64,000 nucleotides of DNA from Fulvivirga ulvae (GTDB lineage Bacteria; Bacteroidota; Bacteroidia; Cytophagales; Cyclobacteriaceae). This document shows positions 8,421 through 17,289 of the stretch, in pieces. Positions within the stretch are counted from its first letter, which is position 1. Every line of letters starts with the position of its first letter. A program made the position numbers and the translations under genes. The DNA is taken from NCBI RefSeq assembly GCF_021389975.1, contig NZ_CP089981.1, positions 2,319,501-2,383,500 of the forward strand. The letters are read 5' to 3'. The notes below the pieces were generated by a model. The model was not told where the DNA came from. It did not search any database and saw only the letters and a list, made by a program, of their open reading frames with translations.

Positions 8421-11405
8421 TTAGTTTCCGCCTTTTTTCTTCTTTTTAAAAAGATCTTTGATCTTATCCTTAGCTTCTTCTTCTACCTTCTTTTGCAAGT
8501 CGGTTGACTCTGTTTTTGTCGTGTCGTTTTTGTCTCCACCCAAGATGTCGCCTATTACCTCTTTGGCCTTTTCATCCTTAACATCCTTAAGGAGATCTGC
8601 CGCAACATCTTTGGCTTCTTCCTTAGCTTTTTCTTTTGCGGCATCTTTGGCTTGTTGCTTCTGTTCCCCCATAAGTAGTTTAGGCTGAGGGTTATCATAG
8701 GTGCCTCCCAAACCAATTGTAAGAGGAATTGTAGATCCGGTATTTCCACCGCCGGTATAGGAGGATATCAGGCTGTTGAACTGTGTACCCAGCTTTCCTG
8801 CAGGGACATCCATTTTGAGGTTATAGCTTATACTTCCATCCAGTGCTGTGGCTCCACCTATTGTTGTTTTATAACCTCCCAGACTTACATCAAATGGCTC
8901 CACTTTGAGCTTACCATCTTCTATTTTAACAGACATTAACACATCTTTGATTTTTACCTGATCTACTTTATCCAAGCTTGCCAGGCTCATTATCCCGTTA
9001 ACGATTTTTGAGTTATCAACCGTTGCCTGGGCCACCTGTAGTAGTCCGCCTCCGTTGGTTGTTACAAGGTTAGGCATCATCTCCTGATCTAGTAAACCGT
9101 TTACCTTAAAGTTGGTAGATACCTTACCATTTACCTTTTCCGCAATTGGTGCAAAGTTGCGCACCAATTCAAATGTTTTAAATGACTTTTGAATGGATAG
9201 CTCTTTAATGTCCATATTAAAATTGTAGGCAGGTTTGTCAATGTCTCGTGCATTATAAGAACCATTAACTACAAAAGTTCCCTCAAGTAAGTTAAAGCTG
9301 AGGTTATTGAGATTGGCTATGCCATCTTTTACAATAATGTTTCCCGTAGCATTGGTTATCTCCATATCCATGATCAGCGCCTTCTTAATCTCTGATTTTA
9401 GTATGAAGTCAATATTTTCAGGAACCTGAACTACGCCGTAAGATTCTTCTTCACCGACAGTTGGTGCAGCAGTCTCTTCTTCTTCAGTCATAAATTCATT
9501 AAGATCTAACAAATTAGAATTGAAGTTCATGGTCCCTTTTAGCGTTTGGTTTTCGCCAAACATGTATCCGATGTAATTAGAAATGGAGCCGCTCATGGCC
9601 ATATCACTTTTTCCTACTGTTCCTTTATAGTTAGATAAGGTCATTTGCCTGGGGTCAAAGGTAGCAGTAGCTGTGGCAATAGTTACATCATAAGGAAGTT
9701 CTGCATCCGTATATTTAAAATTGTTCACTGTAACAGTACCACTGGTTGGCAGATTTTGATATTTTTCAGCTTCAAGATCAGACATTGTGCCCGCAGTTTT
9801 GATATCAGCATTGATTTTTCCTGCCAGATTCATCCCCTCTATGGGGAATACTTTTGTCATTTTCTCCAGGTCTATACCGCCTTTCGCAGAAAGGTCCCAC
9901 TTGTAGTTATCCAGGTTTTCCAGTACAAGGTTTGCACTAAATGGCTCTCCATCCATGATCATGTTAAAGTCTTTAACCACAGCTTTAAAGTCACTCATTT
10001 TACCTGATGGATCTGTTATTCTTGAGTCAAAGCTTAAATTTTCCAAGGCATAAGGAAATTCTGATGTTTTAATATAGCCGTTTTTCATACTCATCGTAAC
10101 GTCAATTGCAGGAATAATCTGACGCACGCTGTCATATATGCCAGAGGCTTTAAGATCAATATTAAAGTTGCCCTTCATACTCATACCCTCCATAGGAAAC
10201 ATTGAATTAAGTTCTCCAAGGTTAAGTTTTCCTTTCATTTCTGCATCCATATCATAGTCCCGCAGGTTTTTGACGAGTAGCTTGGCATCAATCGGGTTTT
10301 GACCGAAATCCATGTGAAACTGCTTAAGGTTCACAATGGTATTTTCTATAACGCCATCCTGATTATCTACCAAAAGATCCATGTTGATATTTTTGATTGC
10401 TGTTGGCAAATCAGGATACTTGAACATAGCATCATTTACTTTTAAGGCTACACCAAATGCCGGCATCGTCAGGCTGTCATATTTACCTTTTACTGAGCCG
10501 CTGAATGCAAGAGTACCTTCGGTTTCAATATCTTTAAAGTCAGCAGTATAGATACCCGGAACAAGAGACAGGAGACTTTTGAAGGTGTTTTCCCTGGTGC
10601 CATAGTTGATATTCATGTCCATGCTGCCGTCTTCGAGCAAAGCAAGATACCCATCAAAGCTCATGGTAAAGTCATTAACCTTTACATTATTTTCCTTAAA
10701 GGTATATTTCCCATACTCGTCACTAATAGCCAAAATGGCATCAATCTCCACACTTTTACCTGAGACGTATTCAGTACCATCAAAAACAACTGTCACTGAA
10801 TCAGCACTTGTTTTAGTAGTAAGATCAAAAATGTCCTGCGTAAAGTCACCACTGCCTGAGTGTTGCAAATTCTTCAGTTCCATTTTAAAGGGGATGGACT
10901 GGTCATCATAAACCAAATGCCCATTGGTGATTTGCCAGTGGTCGATACCAATATTAAACTCAGTAGCTGAGGTATCCGCTTCTACATCTGCAGGGGCACT
11001 TTCATCAGCCACTGCAATGTCATAGTTCGCAGTGCCATCTTGTAAGACCTTAATGAATATCTCAGGATTGTCCAGTTGAATACCTTTGATTTTAATCTGA
11101 TCACCCAACAGGCTGAAGATATCAACTTCAACCTCAAAGTGTTGAACGGCAAATAATATTTGCCCTTCAAAAGGAGCTTTGTTTATAATCCCAAAATTAT
11201 TTAGTGTGGCCGTTGCATTAGGAAAGTTTTTGAAGAGAGAAATGCCAAAATCTTCCGTATCCCAGACAACATCAGCATTTGCCGATTCCGCAAGGGTTTT
11301 GTCGATGGATGCTTTAATATCATCTTTGAAAATGACAGGTACTATAAATGCGGCTGCAAGTAAAACTATAATGATGCTGCCAAAGGCAATCAGGACTTTT
11401 TTCAT
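8421..11405 (-). CDS. AsmA-family protein (large inner-membrane-anchored periplasmic protein)
   Basis: A 994-residue protein with a single N-terminal membrane anchor (residues 4-26) and a long periplasmic part made of repeating beta-strand units ('...gnfnidlkasGiyds', 'gkinadiktaGtmsd'). This is the AsmA/TamB-like bridge architecture thought to move lipids between membranes. Residues ~40-150 match AsmA N-terminal features and ~690-900 the AsmA C-terminal region (IMSLASLDKVDQVKIKDV). The C-terminal ~80 residues are an unusual Lys/Glu/Ala-rich, probably coiled segment ending in KKKKKGGN, which I would expect to be exposed or disordered. A minus-strand TAAATTTG (11446-11439) lies 34 bases upstream of the ATG and is a likely -7 promoter element. 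Cargo is not predictable. Confidence 0.85.
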   Translation of the reverse strand: MKKVLIAFGSIIIVLLAAAFIVPVIFKDDIKASIDKTLAESANADVVWDTEDFGISLFKNFPNATATLNNFGIINKAPFEGQILFAVQHFEVEVDIFSLLGDQIKIKGIQLDNPEIFIKVLQDGTANYDIAVADESAPADVEADTSATEFNIGIDHWQITNGHLVYDDQSIPFKMELKNLQHSGSGDFTQDIFDLTTKTSADSVTVVFDGTEYVSGKSVEIDAILAISDEYGKYTFKENNVKVNDFTMSFDGYLALLEDGSMDMNINYGTRENTFKSLLSLVPGIYTADFKDIETEGTLAFSGSVKGKYDSLTMPAFGVALKVNDAMFKYPDLPTAIKNINMDLLVDNQDGVIENTIVNLKQFHMDFGQNPIDAKLLVKNLRDYDMDAEMKGKLNLGELNSMFPMEGMSMKGNFNIDLKASGIYDSVRQIIPAIDVTMSMKNGYIKTSEFPYALENLSFDSRITDPSGKMSDFKAVVKDFNMIMDGEPFSANLVLENLDNYKWDLSAKGGIDLEKMTKVFPIEGMNLAGKINADIKTAGTMSDLEAEKYQNLPTSGTVTVNNFKYTDAELPYDVTIATATATFDPRQMTLSNYKGTVGKSDMAMSGSISNYIGYMFGENQTLKGTMNFNSNLLDLNEFMTEEEETAAPTVGEEESYGVVQVPENIDFILKSEIKKALIMDMEITNATGNIIVKDGIANLNNLSFNLLEGTFVVNGSYNARDIDKPAYNFNMDIKELSIQKSFKTFELVRNFAPIAEKVNGKVSTNFKVNGLLDQEMMPNLVTTNGGGLLQVAQATVDNSKIVNGIMSLASLDKVDQVKIKDVLMSVKIEDGKLKVEPFDVSLGGYKTTIGGATALDGSISYNLKMDVPAGKLGTQFNSLISSYTGGGNTGSTIPLTIGLGGTYDNPQPKLLMGEQKQQAKDAAKEKAKEEAKDVAADLLKDVKDEKAKEVIGDILGGDKNDTTKTESTDLQKKVEEEAKDKIKDLFKKKKKGGN

Positions 11406-11438
11406 AATGGTGAATATTTAATATAATTCCTTCGTAAA

Positions 11439-11446
11439 CAAATTTA
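11439..11446 (-). promoter_or_regulatory. Likely -7 element of the AsmA-like gene
   Basis: On the minus strand TAAATTTG matches TAnnTTTG. I find no TTTG at the usual distance upstream, but an 8-of-9 match to the TAATGTTAA box seen at 13384-13445 lies just before it (11462-11454). Confidence 0.4.
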
Positions 11447-11477
11447 GTAAAGAATAACATTAAATCTTAGTGATGCC

Positions 11478-11840
11478 CTAACGCCTGAAGAGCTTTACGG
11501 TGATCTCATCGGCAAAAGAAAGTTCCATATAATCCTTGCTCTTTTTGAGAATCTCATACTTTAACTCAATGTCATTGTCCAAACGCTTAAGGGTAAGCTC
11601 ATTGTTGTTCATCTCCCACTTAAAGTTTACACCTTCGGGTTCTTTAATCAGCAGGGAGCCGGGTTGGCCGGCCACTTTTAGTTGTGCGTAATTATTATTG
11701 AATAGTATGAGGTCTCCGGTAACTTCCTCTTCATCGATCGTCCATGATACGGTCCATGCATTTTCTAACTTATCAAATTCCTGATTCTCATTACAAGCTG
11801 TTATTAAAACCAGGCAAATAAAAGTTATTCTCTTCATCAT
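11478..11840 (-). CDS. Small lipoprotein, function unknown
   Basis: A 120-residue protein with a lipoprotein signal (LVLITAC, lipid-attachment Cys at residue 16). The mature part alternates hydrophobic and polar residues (TVSWTIDEEEVTGDLILF, VNFKWEMNNNELTLKRL), suggesting a small beta-barrel or lipocalin-like sheet. I do not recognise a family beyond that. It lies between the AsmA-like gene and the aldehyde dehydrogenase, all on the minus strand, with 72-base (AsmA side) and 51-base gaps. Confidence 0.6.
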   Translation of the reverse strand: MMKRITFICLVLITACNENQEFDKLENAWTVSWTIDEEEVTGDLILFNNNYAQLKVAGQPGSLLIKEPEGVNFKWEMNNNELTLKRLDNDIELKYEILKKSKDYMELSFADEITVKLFRR

Positions 11841-11891
11841 TCTGTCGTTTCGTAATTAGTAAACGAGAATGAAGGGCAAAGATTGTATCAA

Positions 11892-13331
11892 CTAAAAATA
11901 CTTCATAAGCAAATCGACGATTTGTCTGACCCGGTTATTATATGGAGGATAAACTGTTTTGGTAGTGGTTAAGCCGACTCTTTGTTTGAGTACGGGCTTT
12001 TCGTTTGAGAAGGCCATGAATCCGTGCCAGCCGTGTGATTTTCCTATACCGCTGTTGTTGACACCTCCAAAAGGCAGATTGGGATGGTTGAAATGCAAAA
12101 CACAATCATTTATACAGACCGCCCCTGATGATGTACCCTTTAGTATGGACTTTTTGTTGGAAGAGTGTTTCCCGAAATAGTATAATGCCAATGGTTTTGG
12201 CTTGCTATTGACGACCTCAATTGCTTCCTCAATGCTATCAAATATTTGGATTGGCAGCACCGGGCCAAAAATTTCTTCTTCCATAACAGCCGCCTTTTCA
12301 GTAACTCCATTTAGAATGGTTGGCGGTATAAAATTTTCATCGGCTTTTGCTTCACCACCCATGACCAACTCTGCACCATTCTCCAGGGCATCTTTGATCA
12401 GTTCATTAATTCTATCGTAATGCTTGCTGTTTACAATACGAGCATAATCTGCTGATGAATCAAAACCCTGCTTTTTGCTGTCAAACAGCTGTTTGATAGC
12501 TTTGATTAATTGCTGTGTAAAAATATCAGCGACAGATCTGTGAATCAGCACATAATCAGGGGCAATACATGTTTGTCCATTGTTAATAAATTTTCCCCAG
12601 GCAATTTTTTCAGCGGCATCTTTCAGGTTTGATGTATGATCTATTATAGCTGGTGATTTTCCGCCAAGCTCAAGAGTAACAGAAGCAAGGTGTTCAGCGG
12701 CTGCTTTCATTACTTTTTTGCCTACAGCAGGGCTTCCTGTAAAGAAAATATGGTCAAATGGCAATTTCAGAAGCTCTTGCGATACGTCGATACCTCCGTT
12801 AAAAACACGTACTTCATCCTCTTTATAAAGTTCACCAATCATGTTATCTATAAGCTCGGAAGTATTGGGAGTCATCTCCGAAGGTTTTAAAACTACCGTA
12901 TTTCCGGCTGCCAGAGCAGATACCAAAGGTCCAATGGCAAGATTAAACGGAAAGTTCCAGGGAGCTATAATCAGGCAGACGCCCTTTGGCTCATACTGGA
13001 TATATGACGTGGTACCGATCAATGACAGCGGGGCATCAACTTTCGCTGATTTTGCCCATTTAGTCAAGTTCTCCAGTGCATGTCGGATTTCGGTGAGTAT
13101 CGGATAGATCTCGGTAATATTAACTTCTACTGATGGCTTTTTAAAATCCCTGTAGATGGCATCCTGAATGGTCTTTTGGTTTTTCTCAATCCAAAGCTGC
13201 AGGACTTTAAGACGCCTGGCTCGTTGGCGGATGTTTTCCGAGCGCATTAGTAAAGATTGTTTTTGCTGCTTCAGAAAAACTTCCTCGATGCTGCTATTGT
13301 AGGTTTCGGCGGTGGTTTTGGCGGTACTCAT
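11892..13331 (-). CDS. NAD(P)-dependent aldehyde dehydrogenase (class 3-like)
   Basis: Oxidises aldehydes, probably fatty or aromatic ones, to acids. The 479-residue length fits the shorter class 3 (ALDH3/fatty aldehyde) group. Active-site residues are visible: catalytic Cys255 in NNGQTCIAPDY, general base Glu221 in TLELGGKSP, the oxyanion Asn in APWNFPFNL and the C-terminal NHPNLPFGGVNNSGIG motif. The ATG at 13331 is preferred to an upstream in-frame TTG at 13346. Its start faces the transglutaminase-like gene across a 136-base divergent region containing the TAATGTTAA array. Confidence 0.9.
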   Translation of the reverse strand: MSTAKTTAETYNSSIEEVFLKQQKQSLLMRSENIRQRARRLKVLQLWIEKNQKTIQDAIYRDFKKPSVEVNITEIYPILTEIRHALENLTKWAKSAKVDAPLSLIGTTSYIQYEPKGVCLIIAPWNFPFNLAIGPLVSALAAGNTVVLKPSEMTPNTSELIDNMIGELYKEDEVRVFNGGIDVSQELLKLPFDHIFFTGSPAVGKKVMKAAAEHLASVTLELGGKSPAIIDHTSNLKDAAEKIAWGKFINNGQTCIAPDYVLIHRSVADIFTQQLIKAIKQLFDSKKQGFDSSADYARIVNSKHYDRINELIKDALENGAELVMGGEAKADENFIPPTILNGVTEKAAVMEEEIFGPVLPIQIFDSIEEAIEVVNSKPKPLALYYFGKHSSNKKSILKGTSSGAVCINDCVLHFNHPNLPFGGVNNSGIGKSHGWHGFMAFSNEKPVLKQRVGLTTTKTVYPPYNNRVRQIVDLLMKYF

Positions 13332-13383
13332 AATATAAAAATACAAAAAAGAAGAAAGCTTTCCGGTATGATTGGGAACATTC

Positions 13384-13445
13384 TAATGTTAACTTAATGT
13401 TAAACGTGTTGCTATAATGATGTTTTAATGTTAAATTAATGTTAA
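13384..13445. repeat. Phased array of four TAATGTTAA boxes in a divergent promoter
   Basis: Exact copies of TAATGTTAA start at 13384, 13395, 13426 and 13437. Within each pair the spacing is 11 bases and the pairs are 42 bases apart, close to one and four helical turns, so all boxes face one side of the DNA. On the other strand each box contains TTAACA. Eleven-base direct repeats are typical of OmpR/PhoB-type response regulators, and TTAACA resembles the Bacillus PhoP box. Which regulator binds is unknown. Confidence 0.6.
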
Positions 13446-13467
13446 GAATTTATTAACAGAAGATAAT

Positions 13468-14376
13468 ATGAGGAGGGCTTTCTATTTTTTTACGATCGGT
13501 TTAATGCTTGTATTCGGGACATTAAAATCGCAGAATATACCTGCTACTTCGCTAAGTTTTCATTCGGCTTTGGAAGAGCAGGCCATTAAAGAGTTTATGG
13601 AGAATAAGGAGGGTAATATGTTTGCTCTGCAAATGATCTCTGCACATGACTTATCCGCCACGGAATTATCAGATTACAGTACCAGACTTGATGAGTTTGT
13701 GGTGAAGCTCTCCGAGAAAAGACAAAAATATAAGAATGATGAGAAGTTTCTCTCCTATATCTTTTACAAGATAAATCAGAAATTTCTGAAGCGATATAAA
13801 CCATTTACCTCGCCCGCCATGCTTTTTAAAACAGGAGAGTATGATTGCCTCTCCGGAACGACAATGTATGCCTTAATTCTTGATAGATTAGATATTGACC
13901 ATGATATAGTGGAAACCAATCATCATATATACCTGCGAATAGAAAGAGCCGGAAAAGTTTATCTTATGGAATCTACCGATCCTATGTATGGATTTATCGC
14001 TGACCAGAAGGAGGTGGCCAACAGGCTTAATGACTATGATTACGAGGCTGGCGCTGGCATACCGCGCGAAAGTGTTGATAAAGATGTGTATGTTTTTAGG
14101 AATCAGGTTAATGAAACCATAGATATGTACGACCTTGTTGGTCTGCACTACTATAATGCTGCTGTAAATTCTTTTAATCAGGAAGATATCTCCACCTCTA
14201 TCAATAATCTTGAGAAGGCCGTGGTGTTTTATTTCTCCCCGCGTATAAGCGAGTTCGGGCTACTGGTTGGCAAAACACTGCTACAGGTTAATCATATACA
14301 GGGAGAAGATAAAAGAGATTATTTAAATCGTATAAACCATCTGCTCAGTGTAGAGCGTACGTACGCTGTAAGGTGA
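13468..14376 (+). CDS. Secreted transglutaminase-like (cysteine protease fold) protein
   Basis: A 302-residue protein with an N-terminal signal peptide (hydrophobic 4-18, cut near KSQ, residue 22). The central part carries a Cys-His-Asp set in the order of transglutaminase-like domains: Cys127 in EYDCLSGTTMYALIL, His152/His153 in TNHHIYLRIE and Asp171 in MESTDPMYGF. Such domains act as peptidases or amide-bond enzymes; the substrate here is unknown. The C-terminal ~90 residues are helical and repeat-like (NSFNQEDISTSINNLEKAV), perhaps a TPR-like helix pair. It would act in the periplasm or outside. Its promoter region holds the TAATGTTAA array. Family call from motif spacing only. Confidence 0.7.
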   Translation: MRRAFYFFTIGLMLVFGTLKSQNIPATSLSFHSALEEQAIKEFMENKEGNMFALQMISAHDLSATELSDYSTRLDEFVVKLSEKRQKYKNDEKFLSYIFYKINQKFLKRYKPFTSPAMLFKTGEYDCLSGTTMYALILDRLDIDHDIVETNHHIYLRIERAGKVYLMESTDPMYGFIADQKEVANRLNDYDYEAGAGIPRESVDKDVYVFRNQVNETIDMYDLVGLHYYNAAVNSFNQEDISTSINNLEKAVVFYFSPRISEFGLLVGKTLLQVNHIQGEDKRDYLNRINHLLSVERTYAVR

Positions 14377-14381
14377 TTTTT

Positions 14382-15074
14382 TTAATTCGATAAGATTCTA
14401 ACTTCTACCCTCCTGTTATTTCTTCTGGCTTCAGCATCATCTTCACGACTCAAAGGTTGTGTGCCGCCAAAAGCTTTGGTATTAATCCTCTTCTTATCTA
14501 TACCTTTACCAACCAAGTAATCCTTCACCGCTTCAACTCTTTTTTCAGAGAGTTTCATGTTTTGCCTTGGGTTTCCCCGAAAGTCGGTATGGCCTTCCAG
14601 TTGAATGGTAATATTTTCGTTGCTGTTAAGCATCTCAACCAGCTCATCAAGCTCTTGATGAGATTCTTCTGAAATATCAGCTTTGCCTAAAGCAAATATC
14701 AGCTTATCTAAACGAATAAGCTGATCAATGCCGGTTGGCTTTAGTTCGATAACTCTATTTCCATTATTGGATCGAAGTTCGGAGGACTTAAGTGTTTCTG
14801 TATACGGAGCGTATCCTTCAGCACTTACTCGCAAGGAATAATCTTTACCCTCTTCCATATTGAAAGTAAATGAGCTGCCAGAGAAGATTCCTATTTTACT
14901 GCCATATGGCAGACTTTCATACTGGATTTTTGCTTTAACGGGCTCGCGTGTCGAATAATCAATGATATCACCTTTTATAGGGATGATGTCCGCATTTGCA
15001 TCTTGAGCAAGCAAGTGCGATGACAGTGCCGGCAATACTATCATCAGTATACAAATGAGTCCATTAAAGCGCAT
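14382..15074 (-). CDS. OmpA-family protein with carboxypeptidase-regulatory-like domain
   Basis: A 230-residue periplasmic or outer-membrane protein that should anchor to peptidoglycan. Signal peptide residues 1-23 (ending LLAQ), then a carboxypeptidase-regulatory-like beta domain (~25-115), then an OmpA C-terminal domain (~125-230) with the peptidoglycan-binding GHTDFRG and NNRRVEV motifs. I chose ATG 15074 because a full Shine-Dalgarno (minus-strand AAGGAGG) lies six bases upstream and the signal peptide then starts correctly; an in-frame ATG at 15101 overlaps the upstream gene. It looks like a shortened duplicate of the C-terminal half of the neighbouring 670-residue protein. Confidence 0.85.
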   Translation of the reverse strand: MRFNGLICILMIVLPALSSHLLAQDANADIIPIKGDIIDYSTREPVKAKIQYESLPYGSKIGIFSGSSFTFNMEEGKDYSLRVSAEGYAPYTETLKSSELRSNNGNRVIELKPTGIDQLIRLDKLIFALGKADISEESHQELDELVEMLNSNENITIQLEGHTDFRGNPRQNMKLSEKRVEAVKDYLVGKGIDKKRINTKAFGGTQPLSREDDAEARRNNRRVEVRILSN

Positions 15075-15078
15075 AAAG

Positions 15079-15086
15079 ACCTCCTT
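15079..15086 (-). promoter_or_regulatory. Shine-Dalgarno site deciding the OmpA-gene start
   Basis: On the minus strand AAGGAGGT ends about five bases before ATG 15074. Strong Shine-Dalgarno sequences are uncommon in this phylum, so the match is informative. Confidence 0.7.
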
Positions 15087-15093
15087 TTTTGTT

Positions 15094-17106
15094 TTAGTCA
15101 TTCATAATTTGAAATTCCACCCTTCTATTCTTACTTCTGCCTTCAATTGTTGTATTGGGAGCCGTGGGTTTGGTTTCTCCAAAGTATTTTACAGTTAATC
15201 TCTTTTTATCAATTCCCTTTTTAGTGAGGTAATTCATTACAGCATTAGCTCTGCGTTCGGAAAGTTCCATATTATATACGCCTGGCCCTACGTCATCTGT
15301 ATGTCCGGCAATAGCAATTTCCATGTTTGACCGCTCCGTCATTAGCTTTACAACCCGGTCCAGTTCTGCGTACGATTCGGGCTTTACTACAGCTTTGTCA
15401 AAGTCAAAGAATACATTGTTCATTACCACTGTGGATTCCTTTTCTATAGGCACCAGGTAGAGATCCTTTCCATCTACTATGTACTCGCCATCTTCCTTGA
15501 AATCTCGTAGATCTATATTTTGACTTTCAGCAACGAAACCTTTGGCTTCAGCTCTGATGCCATAAATTTCACCAGCAGGTAGCAGAATTTCATATTCTCC
15601 TGTTGCAGGGTTTGACTCAGTTATACCAATTTCCTTGCCATCCGACAATCTTTCATAGATAATCTTAGCACCAATAGGCTGTTTTGTTTTGGAGTCATAC
15701 AGCTTGCCTTTAACGGCTATTACAGGTTCTGGCTGCTTAAACACTGGCAATGAAACCCTGAAAATATCCAGATCATCTTCACTTACACCTTGTGAATAGT
15801 ATGCGTGTTCGCTATTACCGGGTATGTTGAAGAACAGGTCTTCATATTGAGAGTTAATAGTCGGGCCAAGGTTTTCAGGTTCGGACCAGTTGGTCCACGT
15901 GTCGTCAAGTCTTTTTGTAACAAAAATGTCGCTACCCCCAAAACCACTATACCCATTTGAAGAAAAATACAATGTTTTGTCATCCGGTGCCAGGAAAGGA
16001 GATACCTCTTCTCCCGCTGTGTTTACTTTCTCTGAAAGGTTCAATGGTTCTGACCATGAGCTGTCATTTTGCATAAAGCTTACATAAAGATCACGGCCTC
16101 CTCGAGAGTCTTCACGCATTACGGACATTAGAAGTACTTTTCTGTTATTAGCTAAAAAGAAATTGGCTTTTTCAGAATAATTGTAATCATTTTTAATGTC
16201 CAGAGATACGGGCTTTGACCAGCTTCCTCCTGCATTGGAACTAATTGAAACACCGGCAGCCATTTTACCATTATCAAGATATTGATTACCCAGGACCAGA
16301 AGCACCGCCTTACCATCCGGGGTTACAGAACTTACAAAGTTGGGGCCTGCGTTATTGAGACCTTTCCCCATGTTTTGGGCCAGTTTCCACTCTCCGTTTT
16401 CATCTAGCTCCGAATACCAGATGTCTTCTGTATCTTCTACACCTCCTATATTTTCAGGGTGGTTTTTTCTGGAGAAGTAAAGTGTTTTTCCATCAGGTGA
16501 CAACAAAGGTTTGAATTCCTTATACTTGCTGTTTACATTTTCACTTAATCTTTCCTTATCTACCTCAGGATTAATAAATTCGGGAATACTGATTTCAGGA
16601 ATTATGGGAATATCCGAATCAGAAATAGCGATAGCGTCCAGACTGTAGTATTCCGGTACTGCAGCACCATCCAACTCTATTTTTACTGCTTTAACTTTAT
16701 AGGGAGTATATTCAACAAACACATTGAGCATCCGACCTTTTAGCGGAACTGCTCTCGGGCTGAAGGTATTTACCAAATATTCCTTGTCATTTTCATCATA
16801 GACGAATACTTTAAAAATGGCGCTTGGATTATACGATTCAGCAATAGCTATTTGCCGGATTTGAATAGGGTTTGAAAAGCCTACTTTTATATATTCCTTT
16901 TTATTTGCGCGCTCGGGAGTCCATGCGTTGGGATTTTCGCCACCTGCCGGCAACACATTAGGTTTACCAAGAATTTGCGAGGCAGAGTATTGAACGGGTG
17001 TTAATTCTGATGAGACATCAATAACTTCAGTAGCCCACTGTACGGTCTGAGAATAAGCGGAAATACTGATGATAGTCAGAAGAATGAGGGGTAGAAATTT
17101 TTTCAT
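15094..17106 (-). CDS. PD40 beta-propeller / OmpA-family outer membrane protein
   Basis: A 670-residue protein: signal peptide (1-20, ISAYSQ), a discoidin-like beta domain (~20-160), WD40-like PD40 propeller blades (~190-450; SPDGKTLYFSR, APDDKTLYFSS, SDIFVTKR), a carboxypeptidase-regulatory-like domain (~470-545) and a C-terminal OmpA domain (~555-670; GHTDDVGPG, SKNRRVEF). This order is common in Bacteroidota, where some members belong to the gliding/type IX secretion envelope machinery, but this one lacks specific PorE/SprE-type marks that I could confirm. ATG 17106 is preferred to TTG 17139 because it gives a clean signal peptide. A -7-like minus-strand TACCTTTG lies 30 bases upstream. 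It is first in a two-gene operon with its shorter paralog, 19 bases downstream. Confidence 0.85.
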   Translation of the reverse strand: MKKFLPLILLTIISISAYSQTVQWATEVIDVSSELTPVQYSASQILGKPNVLPAGGENPNAWTPERANKKEYIKVGFSNPIQIRQIAIAESYNPSAIFKVFVYDENDKEYLVNTFSPRAVPLKGRMLNVFVEYTPYKVKAVKIELDGAAVPEYYSLDAIAISDSDIPIIPEISIPEFINPEVDKERLSENVNSKYKEFKPLLSPDGKTLYFSRKNHPENIGGVEDTEDIWYSELDENGEWKLAQNMGKGLNNAGPNFVSSVTPDGKAVLLVLGNQYLDNGKMAAGVSISSNAGGSWSKPVSLDIKNDYNYSEKANFFLANNRKVLLMSVMREDSRGGRDLYVSFMQNDSSWSEPLNLSEKVNTAGEEVSPFLAPDDKTLYFSSNGYSGFGGSDIFVTKRLDDTWTNWSEPENLGPTINSQYEDLFFNIPGNSEHAYYSQGVSEDDLDIFRVSLPVFKQPEPVIAVKGKLYDSKTKQPIGAKIIYERLSDGKEIGITESNPATGEYEILLPAGEIYGIRAEAKGFVAESQNIDLRDFKEDGEYIVDGKDLYLVPIEKESTVVMNNVFFDFDKAVVKPESYAELDRVVKLMTERSNMEIAIAGHTDDVGPGVYNMELSERRANAVMNYLTKKGIDKKRLTVKYFGETKPTAPNTTIEGRSKNRRVEFQIMND

Positions 17107-17136
17107 AAATAGGTCGAATGGTTCAATTTTAATTCC

Positions 17137-17144
17137 CAAAGGTA
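17137..17144 (-). promoter_or_regulatory. Likely -7 element of the OmpA-pair operon
   Basis: Minus-strand TACCTTTG matches TAnnTTTG. No TTTG is found at the usual upstream distance; instead an inverted repeat (TTGAT 17165-17169, ATCAA 17176-17180) covers the -33 position. Confidence 0.4.
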
Positions 17145-17289
17145 AACATAGTTAAATTTTTGCATTGATTCCATGATCAAGTTATGAAATCATAATCTTG
17201 CAATAAGAATTAAAACATTACAAAGCTGCAATGTCTGCCAATATAGTTAAATATGCAAAAGTATTGTTATATTGATATTAACAGCGATT

